DNA from: Candidatus Epilinea brevis
Lineage (GTDB): Bacteria > Chloroflexota > Anaerolineae > Epilineales > Epilineaceae
Assembly: GCA_016710785.1 (NCBI GenBank)
Contig: JADJUE010000004.1
Location: forward strand, 186,001-250,000
Direction of reading: 5' to 3'
Length of the DNA stretch: 64,000 bases
Shown: positions 34,855 through 43,072 of the stretch, in pieces
How positions within the stretch are numbered: position 1 is the stretch's first letter
Layout: each line of letters begins with the position of its first letter
Notes under the pieces: model-generated
The model's input: only the letters and a program-made list of their open reading frames with translations
What the model was told of the DNA's origin: nothing
Databases searched by the model: none
Made by a program: the position numbers and the translations under genes

Positions 34855-37044
34855 TCAGCGAACAGGCTCGCGCCGCCAACCGCCGGGCGGGCGGTCGATG
34901 GTCACCAGGCCGTGCTCGCCGGAGGCAAGGACGATCCGGTCTCCATCGGCGCTGATGTCCATGTCCTCGATGGGTGCCGGGCTCTGCATTCGGGTCAGCG
35001 AGGCCAGGCGGTTCTCCTTCATGGCGAAGACGCGCACCAGCCCGCCACCATGACCGAAGATCAGTCGGTCTTGGCTCGGTACATGCATCAGGAACACGGG
35101 ATCCCACCAGCTGAGGTTCGACGACTCATGCCAGAAGTTCGCGGCCGTCAACCTGGCTGGATCACTGAGGTCGATCCTCGTCACGTTGACGGCCGGGCGG
35201 GAGCCATCGATGTCCCTAGACGTGAAGGCCAGCCAGAGATGTCCGCCAGCGAAGTGCAGATCGGCCAGGCCGTATGCAATGTCGTGATCCCACCATTGGA
35301 GGTCACGGCGAACACCGGTCTTCAGATCGATCACCGACAGCTCCCGGAGGTACGAGGGAGTCCTGACAGTAGAGTACACCGCGGCGAGGTCGCCTTCGAG
35401 AGCCAGCGCCTTGATCACGCAGCCGCAGTTGATGGGCCAGCGGGCCTGCTCTTGAGGCCGCCCATGCGGTGGCCAGTCCCAGAGACTCAGGAACTCGTTG
35501 TGGCTTCGGTCGTTCTCGTCCACGCGAGCGAGGAGCAGGCGAGAACCACGGAGTCGCAGTGGATCGAAGGCGTTCCAGCCCAGTGAATGGTATTCCGTCT
35601 GACGGTCCAGGATGATCGGTGCCGAGCCAGGGTCACGCAGGTCGCGCAACTCAAGTGCATGCATCAGGACATCCGCTCCGCCGCCATCCACCAGGGCGAG
35701 ACGATCGCCGTCGGCTTCAAACGAACTGACATAGAACCCTCCGGCAAGCCTCGGCCCAACGCGTGGCCGATCCCGGTCCGCAACGTCGATCGCGACCAGT
35801 CCGTCGCCGTCGGAGGACAGCAGACGCCGGCGGGCCTTGTCCCAATTGATGCGCTTCACCGTTCCGACGAGCCGAAGGGAGGCAACCTGTCGTAGCGACG
35901 GCGGGCCTGAACCTTCGTCGATGTCCAGTCCGCGCAGCTCCCCGGCCGAGTAGCCGAGCCACAAAACCCCCTGGGCGACGGCGATGGCCGGGTCGATGAA
36001 CACGAAGTCGCCTTGCTCGTAAGGAACTTTGGCCAGCAGCGGACACTCCGGTAGGCTCAGATCGAAGACCGCGGTTCCCGAGATTCCGCCCATCCCGGTA
36101 CGGCAGCTGGCGTACGCTCGCCGTTCGTGTACCGTAAAGCTTGCTGGAAGCCTGCAGCCGGCGAGCGTCCCGGCGAGGAGCGGCTGCTCAGGACCGCCTG
36201 CCACCCGCCAACCCCAGATCCCGCTCCGGTCGGCCTGGGCCCAGAGCATGTCTCCGTCCCAAGCCAGATGTCCCTCGGAGGTGTCGATTTCGCCAGGCAG
36301 GCGCCGTGCGTACAGGGCCAGCGGCGGCGCGGCTGGATCCAGGGCATAGACCGCGATGTCACCGTGGCTCGCTGGAGCGTCACCAGGCCTGCGCGAAGAC
36401 TCCTCGGTGACCTCCAACACGAAGAGCCGATCGCCCCGGGCGGCCAGATCCAAGACCCGCGTGCCGTAGGGGATGCGAATGTCGTCCGAGGCCACGACCA
36501 TGGGCCGACGGGGATCCGCAATGAGCACGAGGCGCACGATTCCCCGCGCCCAGGATCCCAGCAACAGGCCGTCGTCACCGACTGCCATGACCGGCTTGAG
36601 CGCCCCGGCCATGTCCCGTTGGACATCGATCCGCCCCAGCTCGACGGGCTGGGCGGGCTTCGCGAGGTCCAGTCCGACGAGGAAGTCACCCGCTACCAGC
36701 CAGGCCTTGCTGCCCTCTTCCACCAAGGTCAAGGCCCGGAGGATCCCCGGCAGTAGGGCCGAGCGTCCCACCACCCGCGGTTGGGAGGGGTCGAGGACAT
36801 CGACCGCCAGGAGCTGGCGCCCGGAACACAGCCACAGCAGGGAACCGGCTGACGCGGCGCAGTTCATCGCGCCACCGACCTGGTGCATCGGCACGGCCGT
36901 CGCGGCGGCCTCCACAACCCGTGGCCTCGGCTGAGCCCGGCTTCGAACGGAGGGGTCGGATGCGGCTGAGGCCATGGGCGCAAGCGCCGACAGCACAACC
37001 GCGCCAACGGTGACCAGGACGACAGCAGGCAGTCGGGTCGACAT
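34855..37044 (-). CDS. Secreted LVIVD-repeat beta-propeller protein
   Basis: 729 residues. It starts at MSTRLPAVVLVTVGAVVLSALA (signal peptide, with GGGGAG upstream), rather than at the longer frame. Repeated units of the LVIVD type follow: LLAVDVLDPSQPRVVGRSAL, LVGLDLAKPAQPVELGRIDV, AVYALDPAAPP, GLVAIDVADRDRPRVG, each ~40-60 residues, predicted as propeller blades. No catalytic motif is seen. It is clearly paralogous to the gene at 48799-51060: both have GGAMNCAA...LLWLCSG near the N-terminus. Unlike that paralogue it ends in GGWRREPVR, without a Thr/Pro linker or LP motif, so the C-terminal tail seems to have been lost or never gained. Confidence 0.8.
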   Translation of the reverse strand: MSTRLPAVVLVTVGAVVLSALAPMASAASDPSVRSRAQPRPRVVEAAATAVPMHQVGGAMNCAASAGSLLWLCSGRQLLAVDVLDPSQPRVVGRSALLPGILRALTLVEEGSKAWLVAGDFLVGLDLAKPAQPVELGRIDVQRDMAGALKPVMAVGDDGLLLGSWARGIVRLVLIADPRRPMVVASDDIRIPYGTRVLDLAARGDRLFVLEVTEESSRRPGDAPASHGDIAVYALDPAAPPLALYARRLPGEIDTSEGHLAWDGDMLWAQADRSGIWGWRVAGGPEQPLLAGTLAGCRLPASFTVHERRAYASCRTGMGGISGTAVFDLSLPECPLLAKVPYEQGDFVFIDPAIAVAQGVLWLGYSAGELRGLDIDEGSGPPSLRQVASLRLVGTVKRINWDKARRRLLSSDGDGLVAIDVADRDRPRVGPRLAGGFYVSSFEADGDRLALVDGGGADVLMHALELRDLRDPGSAPIILDRQTEYHSLGWNAFDPLRLRGSRLLLARVDENDRSHNEFLSLWDWPPHGRPQEQARWPINCGCVIKALALEGDLAAVYSTVRTPSYLRELSVIDLKTGVRRDLQWWDHDIAYGLADLHFAGGHLWLAFTSRDIDGSRPAVNVTRIDLSDPARLTAANFWHESSNLSWWDPVFLMHVPSQDRLIFGHGGGLVRVFAMKENRLASLTRMQSPAPIEDMDISADGDRIVLASGEHGLVTIDRPPGGWRREPVR

Positions 37045-37337
37045 CGCAGGCTCCCCGTTCCACGGAATGACGCGCACCGGGTGATGGGAAGATCCGATCA
37101 GCTGACGGGTTCGGTGCGACGGGTCCACCGTGAACGCTTCACCTGGATTAACGTGGCTGTCGATGTCCACGGACAGGGTTCGGATCCGACAGACGTCGTC
37201 GGTGTCCGACTTGGCCTGCAGCGGTCGGCTGAGGCTCGGCCGAAGCATCGAGCTTGGATGCCGGCTTGCGGCACCGTCGGCAAGCGATCTGGCCTATCAT
37301 TGGGCCGACACCGTTCTCTCGATCCAGGAGTTCAAGC

Positions 37338-37751
37338 ATGGCCACAGACTCTCCTTCCCCCTTGGGCTTCAACGTCCGACTGCCGCTCCCGTCGGACGAA
37401 GCCATCGCTCGCGTGACCGAAGCCCTCAAGGCTGAGGGCTTCGGCATCCTCACCCGCATCGACGTACAGGCGACGTTGAAAGAGAAGATCGGCCAGGACT
37501 TCCGTCCTTATGTCATTCTTGGCGCCTGCAACCCCCACCTCGCTTACCGCGCCTTGAGCGCCGATTCCGCCGCCGGACTGCTCCTGCCCTGCAATGTCGT
37601 TGTCGAGGCGACGGAAGGCGGATCGCTGGTGCGCATCGTCAATCCCGACGCCATGATGGGCGTGCCGGGGATGGAGGACCAGGCAGCGATCCAGGCGGTG
37701 GCAGCGGACGCGCGGGCGAAGCTTGAGCGGGTGGCGGCGGCGCTGGGTTGA
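37338..37751 (+). CDS. DUF302 family protein
   Basis: 137 residues, one DUF302 domain (PF03625). FNVRLPLPSDEAIARVTEALKAEGFGILTRIDVQATLKEKIG, then YVILGACNPHLAYRAL and LLPCNVVVEA, are the typical blocks. The conserved Cys (GACNP and LLPCN) and the PxxAxxAL pattern are present. The start at 37338 has CAGGAG about 8 bp upstream. The function of DUF302 is not established; it is found in cytoplasmic proteins, some fused to thioredoxin-like domains. The gene is divergent from the LVIVD gene; the intervening ~293 bp hold no clear promoter match. Confidence 0.93.
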   Translation: MATDSPSPLGFNVRLPLPSDEAIARVTEALKAEGFGILTRIDVQATLKEKIGQDFRPYVILGACNPHLAYRALSADSAAGLLLPCNVVVEATEGGSLVRIVNPDAMMGVPGMEDQAAIQAVAADARAKLERVAAALG

Positions 37752-37769
37752 GCGGCACTCACCCCCCCA

Positions 37770-38747
37770 TCAGCCGCGCCATCTCCGCATCCCCACCCGC
37801 CGCCCCGCCTGTATCTGCCGCCGGGCATACAGCATCGCCGGCCAGCCGATCAGCCCCGCGCCGAGCCCGCGCAGCGTCGCTCGCGCCGCCGCACCGCGCC
37901 CGGCCCTCAATGCCTGCCAGGCCAGGTGCAGCTGGGCGGCCAGGACATGGTGCAGGTTGCGCGCCAGCAGGCGCCCGGGGTAGCAGCGGGCGATCATCAG
38001 CATTCGGTTGCGGGCCACGAAGTAGCTGGCCAGAGGGCCGCCGCCGGTGGCCGAGACATGGTGGTAGACCACCGCGTCGGGGGCGAAGACGCAGCCCCAT
38101 CCGGCGAGGCGCGCCCGCCAGGCGAGGTCGACGTCCTCCATGTAGGAGCCGAAGTCCTCGCAGAACCAGCCGATGTCGTCGAACAGTGCCCGGCGGTAGG
38201 CCGCGGCGGCGGCGTTGGCCCCGAAGACCTCTATCGCTCCGTCGTACTGCCCCCGGTCCAGCTCGCCCCAGCCACGGTTGGCGGCCATGGCCGCGCGGTC
38301 CAGGGTGTCGCCCGTGGTATGCAGCCGCTCCCGGTCGGCGAACTGCCGCAGCTTGGAGCAGGCCATGCCCGCCTGGGGATGGGCGTCGAGAGCGGCCAGC
38401 AAGGCGGCCAGCCAGCCAGGCTCGGCCTCGGTGTCGTTGTTGAGCAGGACGATGACCGGCGCGCGGGACACGCGGATGCCGACATTGACCGCGGCCGCGA
38501 AGCCCAGGTTTCCCGGCAGGGCCATCACCCGCACGGCGGGGTAGCGGCTGAGGACGGCCGCGGTGTCATCCGTTGATCCGTTGTCGACGACGATGACCTC
38601 GACGTCCGGCCCGCTGAGACCGCCCAGGCTCTGGTGCGCCAAGGCGTCCAAGCAAGGCGACAGGAAGCGCGCCCCGTTCCAGGTGGGGATGACGATGCTG
38701 GCGCGGGGGATAGGCGGGGCGGCGGAGACTGCAGGGGCAACGGACAT
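37770..38747 (-). CDS. Family 2 glycosyltransferase (WcaA/rhamnosyltransferase-like)
   Basis: 325 residues of GT-A fold. ASIVIPTWNG gives the first strand, VIVVDNGSTDDT the nucleotide-sugar site, GFAAAVNVGI the following helix, and VLLNNDTE the DxD-like metal site. GSYMEDVDLAWRARLAGW is the conserved acceptor/base region (MEDVDL). A C-terminal amphipathic and hydrophobic stretch (WQALRAG...GAGLIGWPAMLYARRQ) may sit on the membrane. The start at MSVAPAVSAAPP (38747) is favoured over the longer frame. It ends 18 bp from the convergent DUF302 gene. It probably adds a sugar to a surface glycan; the donor is unknown. Confidence 0.92.
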   Translation of the reverse strand: MSVAPAVSAAPPIPRASIVIPTWNGARFLSPCLDALAHQSLGGLSGPDVEVIVVDNGSTDDTAAVLSRYPAVRVMALPGNLGFAAAVNVGIRVSRAPVIVLLNNDTEAEPGWLAALLAALDAHPQAGMACSKLRQFADRERLHTTGDTLDRAAMAANRGWGELDRGQYDGAIEVFGANAAAAAYRRALFDDIGWFCEDFGSYMEDVDLAWRARLAGWGCVFAPDAVVYHHVSATGGGPLASYFVARNRMLMIARCYPGRLLARNLHHVLAAQLHLAWQALRAGRGAAARATLRGLGAGLIGWPAMLYARRQIQAGRRVGMRRWRG

Positions 38748-38899
38748 GGTGTTGGGAATGATACACTGAGCAGCGTGGTGCCCGGGGGCAACCCAACTGT
38801 CCGTTTCAGCCACCCATGTCGTTAAGGTGTCTGCAGACGCGGCGCTTGCCAGAGGGCCGCCATACCAGCATCACGGGAATACCGAACGAGGAAGTGACC

Positions 38900-41800
38900 A
38901 TGACACAGCGAGCTGCCGGCAACCGGACCAGCCGTAGCCTCCTGCTCTTCTGCCTGGGTACCGCGGTGGCCCTTGCGACGCAGGCCGCGCCGCGCCCATC
39001 CACCGCCCAGGCCCCTGACCTGGTGTCCGCCTGCGGTTCGCTCAACCCCTACGTGGCCGTCGCGCGCTTCGCGGTGCCCAAGAACGACCGTCCCGACCCG
39101 GCGGCGCCCTCGATCGTCGCCCTGCAGGACACGGCCTCCGATGATCTTGGCGCGCAGGTGACCCTGGCCAACCAGGCGAAGACCGGCGCGGTCTTCGGCC
39201 TGGCCTACGACGCCCCACGGCGGCAGCTCTATGCCGCGGCATACCACAAGCGCGGGGCGCCCTTCGGCCCGGCCGGTCCGGGCGGCATCTACCGCATCGA
39301 CCTCGCCACCGGCGCGGTGATCCGCTGGGCCAGCCTGCAGGCGGGGCCGGACCATCACGATCTCAACCTGTCCCAGGACGAGCCGGCGGCCATCTGGGTG
39401 GGCCGCACCGGCCTGGGCGACATCGACGTGGCGCCGGACGGCAGCCAGCTCTTCGTGGCCAACCTCTACGACGGACGCATCCACCGACTGCGCCTGGCGG
39501 ATGGGGTGAGTCTCGGCAGCTTTCGCCACGGCGGCTACGGACAGACCTGGCAGGGCAAGGCCCGGCTCTTCGCCCTGGCGGTGGACGGCGACTGGCTTTA
39601 CCACGGGGTCATGGACTTGGGAGATCAGGACCGTCCCACGGCCACCGCCCATGTCTTCCGCTCGCGTATGGACGGCAAAGAGCTGACCGAAGTGGCCGCC
39701 ATCCCGGCAGGCCCCGCCCTTTTGGACGAGCGCCAACCCTTTCCCGGCGTCCTGATGTTGACCGACATAGGGGTCATGCCGCCGACGGCCGAAGGCGGAG
39801 AACCGGGCTTCCTTGCCGCCTTCCGCGAGCGGTCGGTGGATGTGGCTCAGCCCTCCAACTTCCAGCTGCGGGGGCAGATGGCGCCGGTCATGCGCTGGAG
39901 CCGGGGACGACCGGAGGCGGCCGCGTCCTACAGCTTCGCGGCGCAGGGCGGTCTGGCGAAGCTGCCGGGCATCAACCTGTGGGCCGCCACTGCCCTGCGC
40001 ATGGACGGCGGCCTGGGCCGCGAGGGCCGCGAAGGCGCGCAGCCGGGACTGCGCTTCCTGGGCGCCCGTGGTGAACTGGGCTGGTTGGACGGCGATGCGG
40101 CGGTTATGCCGGTGGTTTCCGCCTACGACGAACCGGTGACCGCGCCGGTCAGCGCCCCGTCCCCGGTCATGCTGCTCGCCGCTTTGGGCGACGCCGAGAC
40201 CTTGTGCGCCGGCGATGCTCGGCGCGACCCGGCCTTGGCAGCCACCGCCACTGCAGCGGTCAGCATCCGGCAGACGGAGGCGGCCGTCGCGCCGCAGACG
40301 GTGATGGCCGCCACTGTCGAAGCCTTCGCCACCCGCTACGGCCCCACCTTGACCGCTTTTGCCACCACCGCTCCCGGCACCCAGACGGCGGTGGCCGCCA
40401 CCGCTTCAGCCTTGCCGCCGGGAGCCATCCCGCCGGGAGGCGGACCGCGCGAGCGCCTCGCGGCCAGCTGTGTCAGCCCTAACCCGGCCTATGCCATGAG
40501 CATCTTCGCCCATGACAGTCCGGTGGGCGTCTTGAGGAAGAGCGACGCGATCCTGGCCTTCAACGGCCAGCCCTCGGGCCAGCTGCGACTGGCCGACCAG
40601 AGCCAGATCGGCGCGGTCTACGGCCTGGCCTACGACCACCGCCGCTCGCAGCTGTACGCGGGGGCCTACATGAAGCGCGAGGCGGTCATGGGGCCCTTGG
40701 GGCCTGGGGCCATCTACCGCATCGACCTGACCAGCGGCCAGGTGTCGCCGTGGACCCTCTTGCCCGCAGGCCCCGACCTGCACGATTACGCGACCAACTA
40801 CGACGAACCGCTCTCCCCCTGGGTGGGTTGGCTGGGCCTAGGCGATATCGACCTGAGCGAGGACGGCACGGAACTGTATGCCGCCAACCTGTTCGACGGC
40901 CGGATCTACCGCGTGAGCGTGCCGGACGGTCGGATTCTGGGCAGCTTCGCCAACGGCGGAACGGGTGAGTCCTGGGCCGGCGGGGCGCGGCCGATGGGCC
41001 TGGGCGTCTGGGGCGGCCAGCTGTACCACGGGGTGGTCAACAGCGGCGCCGCGGGCGGACGCAACGAGGCCACGGTGTATGTGTCGGACCCTGACGGCAG
41101 CCGCATGCGGCTGCTTCTGCGGCTGGACCTGGGCTACCGGCAGGGCAACTCCCCATGGTCGTCCTGGAGCGCCGGGGGCGTATGGGGCGGCGGGCACGAA
41201 GCGATGCTGAGCGACATCGTGGTGCGCAAGAACGGCGACCTGCTGCTGGGCTTGCGCGACCGCCTGGGCGACGCGCATCTGAACGTGGGCTACGGCGACC
41301 TGATCATTGCCCGGCAGCAGGGGGGGGTCTGGGTTCCGGACACGACCGGCGGCGGCGAGTTCTACGAGGACAACATCATCCACCAGGAGCCACTCTGGGG
41401 CGCCCTGGCCCTCAGCCCCTTGGGCGACCGCGTGGTCTCCTCGGTGCTGGACCCCATCGTCACCCAGAGCGGCGGCGCCATCTGGTTCGACAACCTCACG
41501 GGCCGGGCCGCGCAGAAGGAGACCCTCTACCAGACGACCGGGGGCACTGACCCGACCTTCTCCAAGAGCCAAGGCCTGGGCGATGTGGAGTCGCTCTGCC
41601 CGCCGCCGCTGGTGCCCACCTTCACCCCCGCCGCCAGCCCCTCGGCTACCGCTTCGGCGACGCCCACATTCACGCCGTCAGCCACGGCGACCGCGACGGC
41701 GACCTCCACCGCGACACCCACCCGCACGCCGACGGCCACCCCCACCGCCACGGCCACCAGCGTCCCGGGCCGCATCTACCTGCCCATGCTGAACCGCAAC

Positions 41801-42433
41801 TGGTGCCTGCCCAAGGCGCATGTGGACGTGGTGCTGGTGCTGGACATGTCCACCTCGATGGAGCGCTTGACCCGCAATGGGCGCTCCAAGCATGCCGCGG
41901 CGGTGGAGGCGGCGCGCAGCTTCGTCCAACAGATGGAGCTGCGACCGGATGAGGCGGGGCGTGCGGACCGCGCCGCGGTGGTGGGCTTCAACGACACGGC
42001 CTGGACGGAGGTGGGTCTGACGAGCGATCTCGCCGCCCTCGAAGCCGCCTTGGACGCCTTGGAGCGGCGCATCGCCCAGGGCACGCGGCTGGACCTGGCG
42101 ATGGCCCAGGGCCAACGCGTCTTGGACGGCGGCGGCCTGCGCGGCGGCGGCGTGGCGCCGGTGGTCATCCTGCTGACGGACGGCCTGCCCAACCGCGTGC
42201 CCACACCCCCGGCCGGCGGTACGCAGGAGGACACGATCCTCACGGCGGCCGCGGCGGCGAAGGCCGCCGGCACCCGCGTCTTCACCGTGGGCCTGGGCGA
42301 GGCCAGCGACGTGCTGGACCGCCTGCTGCGTGGCGTCGCCTCGGCCCCGGAAGACTACGCCTTCGCCCCGGACGGGGAGGACCTGGCCTTGGTCTACAAG
42401 CGGCTGGCAGGGCGGGTGCATGGATGTGAGTAG
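38900..42433 (+). CDS. Secreted double beta-propeller/vWA protein
   Basis: 1177 residues, with GAGGAAG just before the ATG. A signal peptide (RSLLLFCLGTAVALATQAA) is followed by two similar propeller-like units (~40-450 and ~545-930). Both have GGIYRIDL/GAIYRIDL, GLGDID and LYHGV motifs. They are separated by an Ala/Thr-rich helical linker. A Thr/Pro linker (~940-985) then leads to RIYLPMLNRNWC and a vWA domain with DMSTS, GTRLDL and LLTDG (complete metal site), ending RVHGCE. It is a paralogue of 18639-20906 in which the propeller has been duplicated. The stop codon TAG (42431-42433) is the first part of the palindromic repeat that follows. Confidence 0.82.
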   Translation: MTQRAAGNRTSRSLLLFCLGTAVALATQAAPRPSTAQAPDLVSACGSLNPYVAVARFAVPKNDRPDPAAPSIVALQDTASDDLGAQVTLANQAKTGAVFGLAYDAPRRQLYAAAYHKRGAPFGPAGPGGIYRIDLATGAVIRWASLQAGPDHHDLNLSQDEPAAIWVGRTGLGDIDVAPDGSQLFVANLYDGRIHRLRLADGVSLGSFRHGGYGQTWQGKARLFALAVDGDWLYHGVMDLGDQDRPTATAHVFRSRMDGKELTEVAAIPAGPALLDERQPFPGVLMLTDIGVMPPTAEGGEPGFLAAFRERSVDVAQPSNFQLRGQMAPVMRWSRGRPEAAASYSFAAQGGLAKLPGINLWAATALRMDGGLGREGREGAQPGLRFLGARGELGWLDGDAAVMPVVSAYDEPVTAPVSAPSPVMLLAALGDAETLCAGDARRDPALAATATAAVSIRQTEAAVAPQTVMAATVEAFATRYGPTLTAFATTAPGTQTAVAATASALPPGAIPPGGGPRERLAASCVSPNPAYAMSIFAHDSPVGVLRKSDAILAFNGQPSGQLRLADQSQIGAVYGLAYDHRRSQLYAGAYMKREAVMGPLGPGAIYRIDLTSGQVSPWTLLPAGPDLHDYATNYDEPLSPWVGWLGLGDIDLSEDGTELYAANLFDGRIYRVSVPDGRILGSFANGGTGESWAGGARPMGLGVWGGQLYHGVVNSGAAGGRNEATVYVSDPDGSRMRLLLRLDLGYRQGNSPWSSWSAGGVWGGGHEAMLSDIVVRKNGDLLLGLRDRLGDAHLNVGYGDLIIARQQGGVWVPDTTGGGEFYEDNIIHQEPLWGALALSPLGDRVVSSVLDPIVTQSGGAIWFDNLTGRAAQKETLYQTTGGTDPTFSKSQGLGDVESLCPPPLVPTFTPAASPSATASATPTFTPSATATATATSTATPTRTPTATPTATATSVPGRIYLPMLNRNWCLPKAHVDVVLVLDMSTSMERLTRNGRSKHAAAVEAARSFVQQMELRPDEAGRADRAAVVGFNDTAWTEVGLTSDLAALEAALDALERRIAQGTRLDLAMAQGQRVLDGGGLRGGGVAPVVILLTDGLPNRVPTPPAGGTQEDTILTAAAAAKAAGTRVFTVGLGEASDVLDRLLRGVASAPEDYAFAPDGEDLALVYKRLAGRVHGCE

Positions 42434-43023
42434 GGGCGGGTCTGCCGGGCGGCAAGGCGCTCAGTGGAGCGCGGACAGGTCGGGATGGTGGCGGGTTTCC
42501 GAACGGTGTACGACAGGGCGGGTTTGCCGGTCGGGACGGTCGCGGGTCTCCGAACGGTGTACGACAGGGCGGGTTTGCCGGTCGGGACGGTCGCGGGTCT
42601 CCGAACGGTGTACGACAGGGCGGGTTTGCCGGTCGGGACGGTCGCGGGTCTCCGATCGTGCCTCAAACCCGCCCCTACGGAACGAGGGGGATCTGCGCCC
42701 CCGCCCGACCGGTTGGCGTCCGGTCGGGCGACACCGGCAGGAACAGACAAACCCGTAGGGGCGGGTTTGCGGCACGATCGAGAACCCCACGGCCGTGCGG
42801 CCGGTAAACCCGCCCTGCTGGTTCGCGCGCACCGGTCGGGACGGTGGCGGGTCTCCGAACGGTGTACGACAGGGCGGGTTTGCCGGTCGGGACGGTGGCG
42901 GGTCTCCGATCGTGCCTCAAACCCGCCCCTACGGGATGCGATCAACGTGAACCCAGGGCGAGCCAGCGGGGACGGATGTTTATGATGACGGCGAGTCCAA
43001 ACGCCTGGCAGACCCGCCCCTAC
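42430..43023. repeat. Composite palindromic MITE-like element, copy 2 with nested units
   Basis: The outer ends are perfect 17-bp inverted repeats: GTAGGGGCGGGTCTGCC (42430-42446) and its complement (43007-43023). Internal copies of AAACCCGCCCCTACGG end near 42680 and 42934, and GTAGGGGCGGGTTTGC starts at 42759. The block therefore looks like several elements inserted in or recombined with each other. It holds no gene; the open frames across it are Arg/Thr/Val repeats. It fills nearly the whole 639-bp gap between the vWA and alpha-2-macroglobulin genes. Confidence 0.8.
42499..42651. repeat. Tandem array, three 51-bp units (a fourth at 42855)
   Basis: Units start at 42499, 42550 and 42601 with CCGAACGGTGTACGACAGGG and are almost identical. 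A fourth lies at 42855-42905. After both the third and the fourth unit the same sequence CCGATCGTGCCTC follows. There are no variable spacers, so this is not a CRISPR array. The unit is a multiple of three, which explains the repetitive open frames here. Confidence 0.85.
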
Positions 43024-43072
43024 GGTCACCTGATTGCGTACGGATGTCCGATGCGATCGGCCGGCATGCGGC

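Noticed and set aside
42499..42905. CRISPR-like array
   Set aside because: Units are directly tandem with no unique spacers and there are no cas genes.
42330..43029. Repetitive ORFs across the palindromic element
   Set aside because: They arise because the tandem unit is 51 bp (17 codons); all frames stay open and code for repeated Arg/Thr/Val.
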